A DNA stretch of 64,000 nucleotides from Ignavibacteriales bacterium (GTDB taxonomy: Bacteria > Bacteroidota > Ignavibacteria > Ignavibacteriales > Ignavibacteriaceae): positions 3,534,001-3,598,000 of the forward strand of contig CP065001.1 in the NCBI GenBank assembly GCA_016700155.1. Reading direction: 5' to 3'. Positions 52,516-62,292 of the stretch are shown here, piece after piece. Each line of letters begins with the position of its first letter. Position 1 is the first letter of the stretch. The notes under the pieces were generated by a model that had not been told where the DNA came from, did no database searches, and saw only the letters and a list, made by a program, of their open reading frames with translations. The position numbers and the translations under genes are program-made.

Positions 52516-53610
52516 TTATGATAGTACTTCTGTATAAACAGAGAATGTTTCATTAACCATCCTGCTAAGATTAAATTCTTTCTCTAATTTTGTTCTACCT
52601 TTAATTCCCATCTCTTTTGCTGCTTCCGGATTGTCTAAAAGAAACAAAATTTTTTCTGCCATTTCAGCTTCATCACCTTGTTTGACCAGATAACCTGTTA
52701 TATTATGTGCAACAATTTCCGAAGAACCTCCTCCTTCTGTTACAACGACAGGTTTAGACAAAGCCATATATTCCATTATGGAGTTTGATATGCCTTCATT
52801 AAAAGTTGATAGAACGCCTATATCAAAAACATTAACTATGTTTTCAACGTTCTTTTGTTTACCGGTAAAAATAATTCTGTCAGAATTATTTTTTTGAACA
52901 ATAGATTTACACTCGTTTAATTTTGGACCGTCACCCACACAAACGAATAGCACATCATTTCTTTTTTCAAGAACAATATTAGCGGCTTTTATAAATGTTT
53001 TATAATCTTTGAACGCTGAAAATGCCGCTACCATTCCTACAACTTTTTTATCATTCAATCCGAACTGAGTTTTTATTTTTTCAATACTCTCCAATTTTGC
53101 AGTCCGATTAAAATTAAAACCGTTGTGAATTACTCTTCCTTTTGCTGAAGTAATATTATGAACTTTCAACCCCGCGTAAGAATTTGCAAGCATAACATCG
53201 CTAAAGAAATGAAATACTTTTGTACGTTTCTTCATGCCGGAATATTCAGCAGGTGAAGCATGAGTGATCATTGCATTGATTAATTTTATTCTTAACAAGA
53301 AAGCTACAGGACTTGCATAAAATCCTGTCATCGGATCCCAGACATGAATTATATCCGGTTTAATTTTTATACACAGGAATGCTAATCTGAAAAATATTAA
53401 CGGATCCTTTTTAATTTTTCTTAAAAGAAAATGAATCTTAACATTAAGTGAATGAATCTCTTCATAATGAATTTTTTTATGCATGACTGCAACTTCACAT
53501 TCAATATTCTCATTTGCTTCAAAACCTTTCAGCAATTCAATCATCCGGCGCTCTTTACCCCCTGCAACTAACGCATCAATAAACATTAATACTTTTATTT
53601 TATTTTGCAT
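52516..53610 (-). CDS. Glycosyltransferase family 4 (paralogue of 50339-51433)
   Basis: 364 residues, aligned end to end with the protein encoded at 50339: LMFIDALVAGGKERRMIELL, KPDIIHVWDPMTGFYASP, FVCVGDGPKLNECKS and NEGISNSIMEYMALSKPVVV. The donor E-x7-E region is intact. The pair flanking one methyltransferase looks like a gene duplication with insertion or rearrangement. Specific donor and acceptor are unknown. Confidence 0.92.
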   Translation of the reverse strand: MQNKIKVLMFIDALVAGGKERRMIELLKGFEANENIECEVAVMHKKIHYEEIHSLNVKIHFLLRKIKKDPLIFFRLAFLCIKIKPDIIHVWDPMTGFYASPVAFLLRIKLINAMITHASPAEYSGMKKRTKVFHFFSDVMLANSYAGLKVHNITSAKGRVIHNGFNFNRTAKLESIEKIKTQFGLNDKKVVGMVAAFSAFKDYKTFIKAANIVLEKRNDVLFVCVGDGPKLNECKSIVQKNNSDRIIFTGKQKNVENIVNVFDIGVLSTFNEGISNSIMEYMALSKPVVVTEGGGSSEIVAHNITGYLVKQGDEAEMAEKILFLLDNPEAAKEMGIKGRTKLEKEFNLSRMVNETFSVYTEVLS

Positions 53611-53640
53611 CAGGTTGATTTAAGAAAAGAATTTGAGCTA

Positions 53641-54870
53641 CTATTTAATTTCAATATTGCCGTAATATTCTGACAACTTACCGTAAGTGGCTTCTACTGA
53701 GAGGTGATCTTTGACAAATTGTAAAGCAGCATTGCCCATTTTTGTTCTCATAGAACTATCAGTTAGCAATTGAACAGTGTTATGGGCAAGATCTTTATTG
53801 CTATCTGAAATAAATCCTTCAACTCCATTTGAAATGCCGACACAGTTAAGAGCTTTCGGAGTTCCAACCACCGGAATGCTCATTGCCATAACATCAACAA
53901 CTCTTCCTCTGAAGCCTGCCGCAACATTCAAAGGAACCATAAGCAAACTTGATTTTGCAAGATGAGGTCTTACATCCTGAACGAACCCGGTTACTGAAAC
54001 ATTTTTATTTTTTGTTAATACTTTTATTGAATCAGGTGGATTAGCGCCTACGATATTAATTTTAACATCGGGTACTTTTTCTTTTACCGCAGGATAAATT
54101 TCATTCCAGAACCGGAAGAATGCATCTATATTTTCATGTCCGCCCATACTCCCATAAAATAAAATTGTTTTTCCATCATCTGATTTTGTGTAGTCAGAAA
54201 AATAATCTACCGGCTGACCGATCGGTATAACAATTTTTTTACCTGTAATCTTATACTCTTTGAAGACATCATTATCAACTTCAGAAATTGAAATTAAAAG
54301 ATCTGCAAGTTCAAGATTCTCCAGTTCCATGCTTTTATATTTCTGAAGTTCTTTCTGTTTAGATGCAGGAATATTTTTGCCAAAATGATTTTCAAATGAC
54401 TGCCTCTTTTTATCAAACAACACATCAACGGTATCAATCACTTTGAAAGTATATGGATCAATGTGCCTGAAAACTTCCGCCATAAACCAATATTCGGCAT
54501 GAACAACATCATATTTGTTTGCCGCTATTATATCAGCAAGAAATTTTATGTATGGTTTTTGCGTGCTGTAAAAATAGTCTTCAGGAATTTTCTTGAGTTT
54601 ATTGCTGATCAGAAATTTTATTCCGTAAAGTTTTCTTTTGAAGTTGTTGTTTGACGGATTAACAGCATGAACCGGATAAAATTTATTGCAAACTGATTTC
54701 AGTTTTTCATTTGATTCTTTGAGTTCATTTTCATTCCTGATTATAGCCGCTATGTCAACGATGTGATCCTTGCTCAACCTTTCGGCAATCCTGTAAGTTC
54801 TTTCCTGGCTCGCCATTATTTTAGGAAAGATACTAAGCGGACTTAGTATAAGTATCTTTTTTTGTTTCAT
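53641..54870 (-). CDS. Glycosyltransferase family 4, sugar-transferase-like
   Basis: 409 residues. The N-domain starts ILILSPLSIFPKIMASQERT, has DVVHAEYWFMAEVFRHIDPY, and a donor domain with TILFYGSMGGHENIDAFFRF, VNIVGANPPDSIKVLTKN and a SLLMVPLNVAAGFRGRVVDV segment. The layout resembles the TIGR03087-like GT4 group of exopolysaccharide clusters, where the E-x7-E Glu is replaced by a VVDVMA(M)SIPVVG region. Assignment to a subgroup is tentative. Confidence 0.85.
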   Translation of the reverse strand: MKQKKILILSPLSIFPKIMASQERTYRIAERLSKDHIVDIAAIIRNENELKESNEKLKSVCNKFYPVHAVNPSNNNFKRKLYGIKFLISNKLKKIPEDYFYSTQKPYIKFLADIIAANKYDVVHAEYWFMAEVFRHIDPYTFKVIDTVDVLFDKKRQSFENHFGKNIPASKQKELQKYKSMELENLELADLLISISEVDNDVFKEYKITGKKIVIPIGQPVDYFSDYTKSDDGKTILFYGSMGGHENIDAFFRFWNEIYPAVKEKVPDVKINIVGANPPDSIKVLTKNKNVSVTGFVQDVRPHLAKSSLLMVPLNVAAGFRGRVVDVMAMSIPVVGTPKALNCVGISNGVEGFISDSNKDLAHNTVQLLTDSSMRTKMGNAALQFVKDHLSVEATYGKLSEYYGNIEIK

Positions 54871-54874
54871 CTTA

Positions 54875-56236
54875 TTATTGAATTGTCGCTGGAACTTCTT
54901 TTATTTTATCTTTAAGTGTAAAACTCAACTGTTGCCTGAATTTTTCTCTTACAACTTTTGCATCGTGAAAATTTTGTGCAAGTGATTTACTCTGCTCACC
55001 AAGTTTTCTACGGAAATTTTCATCTGAATAAATATTTTTTATTGATTGCGTAAGCTTAGTCTGATTTTGTTCACTCACAACATCAGCCCATTTTTTATCA
55101 ACAGCATAACGTGCTAACGCAGTATCCGGATGAGCATAAACTAGTATGGGCGTTCCTGTTGAAAGATATTCAGATACTTTTGTTGGCATTGATAACCAGA
55201 TATACTTTAAACTCTTATTATCAAAATCCATCGGCAGAACAAGCAGATCAACTGACGAAAACTTTTCGGGTAGTTTTTCATAATCAAGAGTCGGGACAAG
55301 TTTTACAGATTTATATCCGGCAATTGCCTCACTTAATTTTTTATTGTTCGTCCTTGTTTGAATTTCAAAGACGATCTGCAAACCTTCTTCATTGAGTTTT
55401 TCAACAGCATCAGCAATATCAATAACGGCGTTTAATGTACCTATTCCGATTCTTCCAGCATATAAAATTGTGAAAGGTTTTTCATATAGCCATTCATTCT
55501 TTGAATGCTTCATCCAAGTTTCCGTTTCAACAGGATTGTGAAATGGGATGAAATCAAAACCATACCTTCTTTTATAATCCTCAGACATTGCGTCACAAAT
55601 GCTTAATCTTACTGAAGCATTTGACGCTACTTCCTGAAAAACATTTTCTGTTTTATTCTGCCAGTATTTTTTGAAAAGTCCGTTTGGTTCAACCTCTCTT
55701 AACCAGTCGTCCATCATATGAATGACCAAAGGGATTTTTGTTTTGAAATGTACCTGTTGAACAAACTGCATGAATTCTAGATAATGCAGATGAGAATAAA
55801 TTACATCCGGTTTGTATTCATTAATAAATTTTAAAAGTTTTTCTGAAACTGAATACCTGTAGATAAAATGATAAAAGCCAAAAAAAGAAAATACCTTACC
55901 GACCAATAGATTCAATGCTAAATACAACTTTACTATTGCAGAGATTTTTCCCTCATCATTTCCTGCAGATTTAATTTTGGTTTCTTGCTTTAGTTTTAAT
56001 GGCCCTGATTGTGAAGTAACACGGAAATAATTGAATGGCCATGGTCTTACTTTTTCTTCACCGCCAATCACATAATAATTATCGGTCAACGACGCATCGG
56101 CATTATCAATATACTCGGTGACGACAGCTAGTTTTTCGTTATCCCACCCTCTGAATAAATTACTCATAGTAATGCCCGCGCCTGTTCTGTTGTTAAAACA
56201 TTCGCCGATGATTAATACTTTTGGAAATTTGTTCAT
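54875..56236 (-). CDS. Glycosyltransferase, GT4-like
   Basis: 453 residues. The N-domain KVLIIGECFNNRTGAGITMS is long. The donor domain has FTILYAGRIGIGTLNAVIDI, PEKFSSVDLLVLPMDFDN and MPTKVSEYLSTGTPILVYAH. The latter is the E-x7-E equivalent. Longer than its neighbours because of an insert of about 50 residues near 85-135 (hydrophobic KLYLALNLLVGKVFSFFGFY), which could associate with the membrane. It lies 4 bases before the next GT4 gene in the same transcript. Confidence 0.85.
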   Translation of the reverse strand: MNKFPKVLIIGECFNNRTGAGITMSNLFRGWDNEKLAVVTEYIDNADASLTDNYYVIGGEEKVRPWPFNYFRVTSQSGPLKLKQETKIKSAGNDEGKISAIVKLYLALNLLVGKVFSFFGFYHFIYRYSVSEKLLKFINEYKPDVIYSHLHYLEFMQFVQQVHFKTKIPLVIHMMDDWLREVEPNGLFKKYWQNKTENVFQEVASNASVRLSICDAMSEDYKRRYGFDFIPFHNPVETETWMKHSKNEWLYEKPFTILYAGRIGIGTLNAVIDIADAVEKLNEEGLQIVFEIQTRTNNKKLSEAIAGYKSVKLVPTLDYEKLPEKFSSVDLLVLPMDFDNKSLKYIWLSMPTKVSEYLSTGTPILVYAHPDTALARYAVDKKWADVVSEQNQTKLTQSIKNIYSDENFRRKLGEQSKSLAQNFHDAKVVREKFRQQLSFTLKDKIKEVPATIQ

Positions 56237-56271
56237 GGATAAGTTATCGATAAGAAAATATTTTTGATGGT

Positions 56272-57243
56272 TCAGTTTTTCTTTAATGATTCAAGCTCGT
56301 GTTCAATCATCATTTTAATAACATCTTCAACAAAATATTTTACTTTCCAGTTTAGCTTTGCAGCAGCTTTGGAAGGATTACCAAGTCCGAATGGAATATC
56401 GGTTGGTCTGTATATAGAACTATCTATCTCAACATGATTCTTATAATCAAGGTTGAAATAATCAAAAGTTAATTTAACAAACTCTTCTAATGAAATTGAT
56501 TTACCGGTTGCTATAACATAATCTTCAGGCTTATCCTGCTGAAGCATCAGGTACATAGCTTTGGCATATTCAGGAGCCCAGCCCCAGTCGCGCTTAATAT
56601 TTACATTGCCAAGCTTTAATGTTCCGGTTTTGGTCTGAGCAATTCTGCATGCAGAATTAATAATTTTTCTTGTAACAAATCTTAAAGGACGAAGAGGTGA
56701 TTCATGATTAAACAGCAACCCTGAACATGCAAAGAGATTGTAAGCTTCCCTGTAATTTGCTACCTGCCAGAACGCCGCTGACTTTGCTACTGCATAAGGA
56801 CTCCGCGGGTGAAAGGGAGTTTCTTCATCTGCAGCTTTGCCATGTGTATCACCAAAACATTCACTGGAAGATGCGTTATAAAACTTGATCGGAAGTTTAT
56901 GGAATCTTATTACTTCTAAAATATTTAGTGTTCCCAGACTTATACTATCGAGTGTTTCAACCGGTTGTGCGAATGATAACCCGACTGAACTTTGTCCTGC
57001 AAGATTATAAACTTCAGATGGTTGAACTTCAAGTATAACCTGCATCACACTTCTGAAGTCGATAGACGACATTGAATGCAAATGAACTTTACTAAAAATG
57101 TTTAAAGTTTTAAGAGAACTGAATGATGAAAGTTCAGCATCGCGTGATGTACCATGAACTGTATATCCTTCATTCAGCAATAGTTGTGATAGATAAGCAC
57201 CGTCTTGTCCGGAGATTCCAATAATAAGAGCTTTCTTTTCCAT
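56272..57243 (-). CDS. gmd: GDP-mannose 4,6-dehydratase
   Basis: 323 residues. NAD(P)-binding GISGQDGAYLSQLLLNEGY, EVYNLAGQSSVGLSFAQPVE, catalytic YAVAK with the SSSECFGDT segment, and the diagnostic RDWGWAPEYAKAMYLMLQQD. It converts GDP-mannose to GDP-4-keto-6-deoxymannose, the precursor of GDP-fucose, GDP-rhamnose and GDP-perosamine. Length is slightly under the usual 340-370. The two RmlD-like reductases or the DegT aminotransferase in this cluster could take the product further. Confidence 0.92.
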   Translation of the reverse strand: MEKKALIIGISGQDGAYLSQLLLNEGYTVHGTSRDAELSSFSSLKTLNIFSKVHLHSMSSIDFRSVMQVILEVQPSEVYNLAGQSSVGLSFAQPVETLDSISLGTLNILEVIRFHKLPIKFYNASSSECFGDTHGKAADEETPFHPRSPYAVAKSAAFWQVANYREAYNLFACSGLLFNHESPLRPLRFVTRKIINSACRIAQTKTGTLKLGNVNIKRDWGWAPEYAKAMYLMLQQDKPEDYVIATGKSISLEEFVKLTFDYFNLDYKNHVEIDSSIYRPTDIPFGLGNPSKAAAKLNWKVKYFVEDVIKMMIEHELESLKKN

Positions 57244-57273
57244 TTAAGAATACCAGTTTGTTTGAATTATTTA

Positions 57274-58785
57274 TTAGCTAAGAGAAAATTCAGGTTGCGC
57301 GGCAGGTCTTTCGACGGAAATAACCTGCTGTAAATGTTCAATGGCATTTTCAAGTGTTAGTGTTTCTCCCACTGTTTCATATTTATAAACTAACCATTCA
57401 GCTATGCCTTCGTAATTTATTTCGCTTTTATCAGTGATTGAATACTTCCCAAGGTATTGATAATCTTCATCCATCGTTTCGAATTCTTCGGCTTTAACTC
57501 CTTCGATACGTGCATTAACTACTTCAGTAACTGTTGCATCAAACCGATCAAAATCACCGAGTAATTTATTTCTGTGAAGAATCATAGCAATTGAAAATAC
57601 AAGCATGAAATAACATACTTCATTAAAAAAGACGACGTTTGCATACGCAAACAATAAGTAAAACATTATCAACAAACCCATTTGCCAGGTAATTTTATCT
57701 GCTCTGTTTTTCGCAACAATCCAGAACGTACTTGCAAGTATTAATACAATCATTCCAAAACCAACGGCACCCTGACTTGCTAAAATCGAATAAACAAAAT
57801 TGTGTGGAGTGTGATCATCAGCAAAGCTGTAGAGATAATGTTTATCATGAAGCATTGTTCCATTTACAGGGTTAGCTTCGAAACACTGCCATGCCAATTC
57901 CCATCTTTCTTTTCTCAAACGGACTGCTTCACTCTCAAAATCTGTTGAAGCGCTGAGAGAGATTAAAAATGTATCAAGTAACTTTGAGAACTTTTCAGTT
58001 TGCGACAACGGAATTGCTATCAGCATAAGCACAGCAAAGGATACAGCAAGCTTCTGAAATTTTTGATTTTTTATTTTAACATTGAAAATGTTCACGAAGC
58101 CTATCAAGGCGACGGCAAGATAACCTGACTTATGGTTTGCCGAGATAATCCCAAGAAGCGCTGTCCCTACCAGTATTAAATTTGTTTTGAACCCGGAAAA
58201 ATAACCAAGGCTTGTTGCTAAAGTGAATGTAAAGATTACAGCTACCTCACCTGTTGCCAAACGCAATGTGCCTTCATCTGTATGAGAAACATCACCAAGT
58301 ATGGTAAAGTTTATGAATATAATAACAAGCAGAAATACTGCCGAGATATTAATCCATTTGATTGGTATGGTGCTGTCTTTAAAGGTCGGCAGGACAAAGA
58401 AATAAAATAACGGGATCACCATAAATATCTGGCGCGGAAGATTCTTTAATACCACTTCCTGTATTACCATTCCCGTTTCATTTTTTGCAAGGTAATTGAT
58501 AAAAACGCCCTGGTAAATGCAGTAAAGAAGAACTAAAAATATGACAACTTTGTTCAGTGCTATTCTTTTATTTTTACCTGAAGAAAATTCTTCTTTGATC
58601 TTTTTGTTTTTGCTTACATACAGGAATACAAATGCCAGTATAGTTGCAACTATTGCAAACTGATAGTAATCAAATGGAATACGGGGCATTCTGCCATTAA
58701 ACATTTTAAAGTAATCCCTGTTCTCCGATAATACCTGAAGAATAATATAGAATAGAAAGATTACCTTGCCTGCGTATTTATCCAT
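57274..58785 (-). CDS. O-antigen polymerase/ligase-like membrane protein with C-terminal tail
   Basis: 503 residues with about ten membrane helices (residues 8-400). A large extracytoplasmic loop (about 275-335: ERWELAWQCFEANPVNGTML and FADDHTPHNFVYSILASQGA) matches the Wzy_C/O-antigen ligase pattern. A soluble acidic tail of about 98 residues (406-503) follows, which is unusual for this family. It would polymerise repeat units or join them to an acceptor in the periplasm. Polymerase and ligase cannot be told apart by sequence alone. Confidence 0.85.
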   Translation of the reverse strand: MDKYAGKVIFLFYIILQVLSENRDYFKMFNGRMPRIPFDYYQFAIVATILAFVFLYVSKNKKIKEEFSSGKNKRIALNKVVIFLVLLYCIYQGVFINYLAKNETGMVIQEVVLKNLPRQIFMVIPLFYFFVLPTFKDSTIPIKWINISAVFLLVIIFINFTILGDVSHTDEGTLRLATGEVAVIFTFTLATSLGYFSGFKTNLILVGTALLGIISANHKSGYLAVALIGFVNIFNVKIKNQKFQKLAVSFAVLMLIAIPLSQTEKFSKLLDTFLISLSASTDFESEAVRLRKERWELAWQCFEANPVNGTMLHDKHYLYSFADDHTPHNFVYSILASQGAVGFGMIVLILASTFWIVAKNRADKITWQMGLLIMFYLLFAYANVVFFNEVCYFMLVFSIAMILHRNKLLGDFDRFDATVTEVVNARIEGVKAEEFETMDEDYQYLGKYSITDKSEINYEGIAEWLVYKYETVGETLTLENAIEHLQQVISVERPAAQPEFSLS

Positions 58786-58812
58786 TTTTAGCGACGATGT
58801 AATTCAACTTAT

Positions 58813-59370
58813 TCAAAGTGTTGCAACTAAAAAAATCCGCTCATTATATCCGTTTAATAATTTTCCAAACTGACCGCTAAGCTCAATTTTAAAACCTGAA
58901 TCTGTAAAAAAAACTTCAAGCTCTTCCGGGGTAAAATGTTTAACAACTGTTGTATCCGGATTATAGTTTTTGCTTAACGGTTTCATTTCGATATCCCACA
59001 TTCTGTTCGGAGTTATTACTACAATCTTACCTGAAACTTTTAAATATTTCTTAACTTTTTCAAGTACACTTTCAGCATCCACTATGTGCGCGAGAGAGTG
59101 CATAAAATAAACCGTGTCATAACTATCTGATAAGTTGTTTATATACCAATCAGGAATTTCCCCGGTTCCAAGATACTGAACATCAAACCCGCTGATTTCA
59201 ACATTACATTTTTCTTTTATAAAATTTATCAATGTCCCTGTTCCGCATCCGTAGTCGAGTATTCTTTGACCTTCCCGAGGTTTTATCAGATCAAAAAGAA
59301 ATTCCATTTCCTTTTTATATTTTTCTGAACTATTAAACCTTATAAGCCGTTCTGTATAATTTAATTCCAT
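58813..59370 (-). CDS. Small SAM-dependent methyltransferase
   Basis: 185 residues. Motif I ILDYGCGTGTLINFI (about 36-50), ISGFDVQYLGTGEIPD, and TVYFMHSLAHIVDAESVLEK followed by KVSGKIVVITPNRMWDIE. A compact class I methyltransferase fold; the C-terminal strands appear complete. Probably methylates a sugar precursor or lipid-linked intermediate of the polymer. It lies 6 bases after the aminotransferase gene, so it is probably in the same sub-pathway. Confidence 0.85.
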   Translation of the reverse strand: MELNYTERLIRFNSSEKYKKEMEFLFDLIKPREGQRILDYGCGTGTLINFIKEKCNVEISGFDVQYLGTGEIPDWYINNLSDSYDTVYFMHSLAHIVDAESVLEKVKKYLKVSGKIVVITPNRMWDIEMKPLSKNYNPDTTVVKHFTPEELEVFFTDSGFKIELSGQFGKLLNGYNERIFLVATL

Positions 59371-59376
59371 TTTTTC

Positions 59377-60513
59377 TCAGTTGGATTGAATTGCTTTTTT
59401 TAATTGCTCTGCGATGTAACTTATTTCTTTTTCCGTTAACGCAGAGTACATTGGAAGAGTTATTTCATTATCCGTCACATACTCTGTTTCCGGCAATTTT
59501 GCGTTCGCGTTTTTATAAATCGTGAATCGATGTACTGCAGGATAGTGAACACTGGTTTGTATACCCTGCGAGTGTAAAAAATTTCTTACACTTTCACGCT
59601 TATCATAATCCGAGTCGAGAAGAACTACAGGGAAAATATAATTAGAAACAAATTCTTCATTATCTGAAAAAGGAATTACAATCCCGGACATATCAGCTAA
59701 TTTTTCACAATAAATTTTTCTCACTTCTTCCCGCTTTGCAAGATCAGATTTTAGTTTATCAAGCTGCACAATTCCAATCGACGCCCTTATATCATCCATT
59801 CTGTAATTGTATCCTAATTCAACCACATCGTAAGAAGTTGAGTGTCCTTTCGATCTTTCGTAAGACATTGAGGTCATTCCGTGTGAACGTAACAATTTCA
59901 CTTTGTCGTACAGGTCAGTGTTATTTGTTACCAGCATGCCGCCCTCGCCTGTACTTATATTCTTATTAGAAAAAAAACTAAAGCAACCGACATCGGCAAT
60001 GGTACCAAGTTTGTCGGATCCGTATTCTGAAAGGGGGGCATGACATGCGTCTTCAATAACTTTTAAATTATTTTTTTTGGCGATACTCATTATACGGTTC
60101 ATATCACAGGGAAATCCGGCATAGTGCATTACAATAATAGCTTTGGTTCTTGGTGTGATAAGGTTCTCTATCTGTTCCGGATCAATAGTCAGATTTGATT
60201 TACTTATGATATCACAAAAGACCGGTACTGCATTGACATATTTAATTGAATTGACGGTGGCAACAAATGTTAGTGATGGACAAATCACTTCATCTCCATC
60301 TCCTATCCCCAGCACTTTAAATGCCATATGCAAGGCAACCGTACAATTAGACAAAGCAACTGAATGATTCACATTAAATAATTCACAAAATTTATTTTCG
60401 AATTCAGATGTTCTTGGTCCGGTTGAAATCCATTTTGAGTTCAATGTTTCGACAACGGCAGCAGTTTCGGCATCACTAAAATTCAAATCGAACAATGGTA
60501 TTTTGTAGCTCAT
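59377..60513 (-). CDS. DegT/DnrJ/EryC1 sugar aminotransferase (LegC-like)
   Basis: 378 residues. PLP enzyme with SLTFVATVNSIKYVNAVPVF, the IEDACHAPLSEY region, and SFFSNKNISTGEGGM with the Schiff-base Lys, plus GYNYRMDDIRASIG. It aminates 4-keto sugars. The gene pair with a LegB-like dehydratase and a nucleotidyltransferase matches the start of legionaminic-type or 4-amino-sugar pathways. No neuB/legI-type gene is in the window, so the product may be a simple 4-amino-6-deoxy sugar. Confidence 0.9.
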   Translation of the reverse strand: MSYKIPLFDLNFSDAETAAVVETLNSKWISTGPRTSEFENKFCELFNVNHSVALSNCTVALHMAFKVLGIGDGDEVICPSLTFVATVNSIKYVNAVPVFCDIISKSNLTIDPEQIENLITPRTKAIIVMHYAGFPCDMNRIMSIAKKNNLKVIEDACHAPLSEYGSDKLGTIADVGCFSFFSNKNISTGEGGMLVTNNTDLYDKVKLLRSHGMTSMSYERSKGHSTSYDVVELGYNYRMDDIRASIGIVQLDKLKSDLAKREEVRKIYCEKLADMSGIVIPFSDNEEFVSNYIFPVVLLDSDYDKRESVRNFLHSQGIQTSVHYPAVHRFTIYKNANAKLPETEYVTDNEITLPMYSALTEKEISYIAEQLKKAIQSN

Positions 60514-60524
60514 CAGTTTTAAAA

Positions 60525-61499
60525 TTAAATATTGTACAGTTCAGGTTTAAAGAACTGCATATTATTCTTTATCCAATTAATTGTTTCCTGCAGTCCGTAA
60601 TCAAGATTATAATCAGGTTTCCATTTTGTATTGCTTGCCAGTTTATTGTTATCACACCGCAGTTGATTTACTTCGCTTTTATCAGGTCTGATTCTTTCAT
60701 CATTAAAATCTATTTTTGCATCTGAACCGGTGAGGTCAATAATCCTTTGTGCAAGATCTCCTACCGATACTTCGGTATTCATCCCTATGTTTGTCACTGT
60801 GCCAATAAGATTATCCGTTTTTGCAATTTCAATGAATCCATTCACTGTATCCTTTACAAATGTTAGATCGCGGGTCGGGCTCAGGTTGCCTAAATTTATC
60901 TTTTTCTGACCGTTAAATATCTGGCTTATTATAGTCGGGATAACTGCTCTTGCTGATTGACGCGGTCCATAAGTATTGAACGGTCTGACAATTTTAACAG
61001 GCAGTTCAAATGACAGATAATAACTCAATGCAATTTGATCAGCCGCAATCTTTGAAGCAGAATAAGGTGATTGACCAACAAGCGGGTGTTTTTCATCAAT
61101 CGGAACATACTGCGCAGTTCCATATGTCTCACTTGTTGAAGTGACAAGAATATTTTTTAGCCCTAATTCTTTAGCACTTTGAAGTACATTGTATGTACCT
61201 TCAATGTTTGTACGGATGTAAGCAAGAGGTGAAACATACGAGTAAGGAATTCCTATTAATGCAGCGAGATGAAAGATTGTATCACACCCTTGCATAGCAG
61301 ACATAACCGAATCTTTATCCCTGATGTCACCCGTGATAACTTTTATATCATTTTTAAATTTTGAATTTTCCAGCCAGCCCCAGTTATTTTTGGAGTTGTA
61401 CCTGACAAACGCAGTTACATCAAATCCAAGTTCAACGCATAGTTCTGTGAGATGTGAACCAATAAACCCACCTGCACCAGTAACAATGACTTTTTTCAT
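60525..61499 (-). CDS. LegB-like NAD-dependent sugar 4,6-dehydratase
   Basis: 324 residues. GAGGFIGSHLTELCVELGFD, FVRYNSKNNWGWLE (a LegB-type signature), IFHLAALIGIPYSYVSPLAY, YSASK, RPFNTYGPRQSARAVIPTII and NLSPTRDLTFVKDTV. This wording matches the LegB/EDH_00030 group, which makes GDP- or UDP-4-keto-6-deoxy-GlcNAc for an adjacent aminotransferase. It shares one base with the upstream nucleotidyltransferase and lies 11 bases before the aminotransferase. Confidence 0.9.
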   Translation of the reverse strand: MKKVIVTGAGGFIGSHLTELCVELGFDVTAFVRYNSKNNWGWLENSKFKNDIKVITGDIRDKDSVMSAMQGCDTIFHLAALIGIPYSYVSPLAYIRTNIEGTYNVLQSAKELGLKNILVTSTSETYGTAQYVPIDEKHPLVGQSPYSASKIAADQIALSYYLSFELPVKIVRPFNTYGPRQSARAVIPTIISQIFNGQKKINLGNLSPTRDLTFVKDTVNGFIEIAKTDNLIGTVTNIGMNTEVSVGDLAQRIIDLTGSDAKIDFNDERIRPDKSEVNQLRCDNNKLASNTKWKPDYNLDYGLQETINWIKNNMQFFKPELYNI

Positions 61500-62203
61500 T
61501 ATTGATTTTCCTGGTTAAAATGTGCCTTAAAAGTTTCCTGAGCCTGTTCAAAATCATCAACTCTACCAATATCCAGCCAGTATTCTTTGATCTCCCATTT
61601 AGATATGGGAATATTTTTTCCAAGCATTGATTTCATTAATGTATCCATGCCATAGTACTGATTGTCCGGAATCAAGTCCAGTATTTCAGGTTTCATCACA
61701 TAAATACCTGCAAGTGCGTAGGTAATAATATCCGGTTTCTCTTCAAGATTAGTAACATAATCACCTTTAAAATAAATGTTACCAAAGTCATACGGAGTGA
61801 CTATCTTTTTTACTGAGATCGTTAAAAGAGTATCCTGCTTCAGTGCAAATTTATAGAACTCAGAAAAATTAATTAAACTTAAAATATCACCGTTCATAAG
61901 AATGAATGGTTCAGTAAGGAATTCTTTTAATAGTTTTACCGGACCAGCAGTTCCTCTTGGTTCATCCTCTTTGCTTATAGTTAATTTAACTCCATAGCGT
62001 GAACCATCACCAAAGAAATTTTCTACGTAGTCCGATTTATAATTTGTTGCCAGAAATATTTCATCAAACCCGAAACCTTTTAAATGCTCAAGCTGAATTT
62101 CCAGTACAGCTTTTTCACCTATCGGTAAAAGCGGTTTGGGAATAACCTCTGTGAAGGGTCTTAAGCGTGTACCTAACCCTCCTGCAAGAATTACTGCTTT
62201 CAT
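61499..62203 (-). CDS. Sugar-1-phosphate nucleotidyltransferase
   Basis: 234 residues. VILAGGLGTRLRPFTEVIPK is the nucleotide-binding signature, then LLPIGEKAVLEIQLEHLKGF, RGTAGPVKLLKEFL and FILMNGDIL. Members make GDP- or UDP-sugars; PtmE-type enzymes make GDP-glucosamine for LegB. The one-base overlap with the LegB-like gene supports that link. It ends in a short helical tail (FKAHFNQENQ) and lacks the left-handed helix domain of larger GlmU/ManC enzymes. Confidence 0.9.
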   Translation of the reverse strand: MKAVILAGGLGTRLRPFTEVIPKPLLPIGEKAVLEIQLEHLKGFGFDEIFLATNYKSDYVENFFGDGSRYGVKLTISKEDEPRGTAGPVKLLKEFLTEPFILMNGDILSLINFSEFYKFALKQDTLLTISVKKIVTPYDFGNIYFKGDYVTNLEEKPDIITYALAGIYVMKPEILDLIPDNQYYGMDTLMKSMLGKNIPISKWEIKEYWLDIGRVDDFEQAQETFKAHFNQENQ

Positions 62204-62292
62204 TTATTACCTGCTCGTTATTGTGGATAAATAATCAAATAATTTTGTGAATGTGCGAATATCAGATCTATTTTCCCCTCAAGAACTATTTT

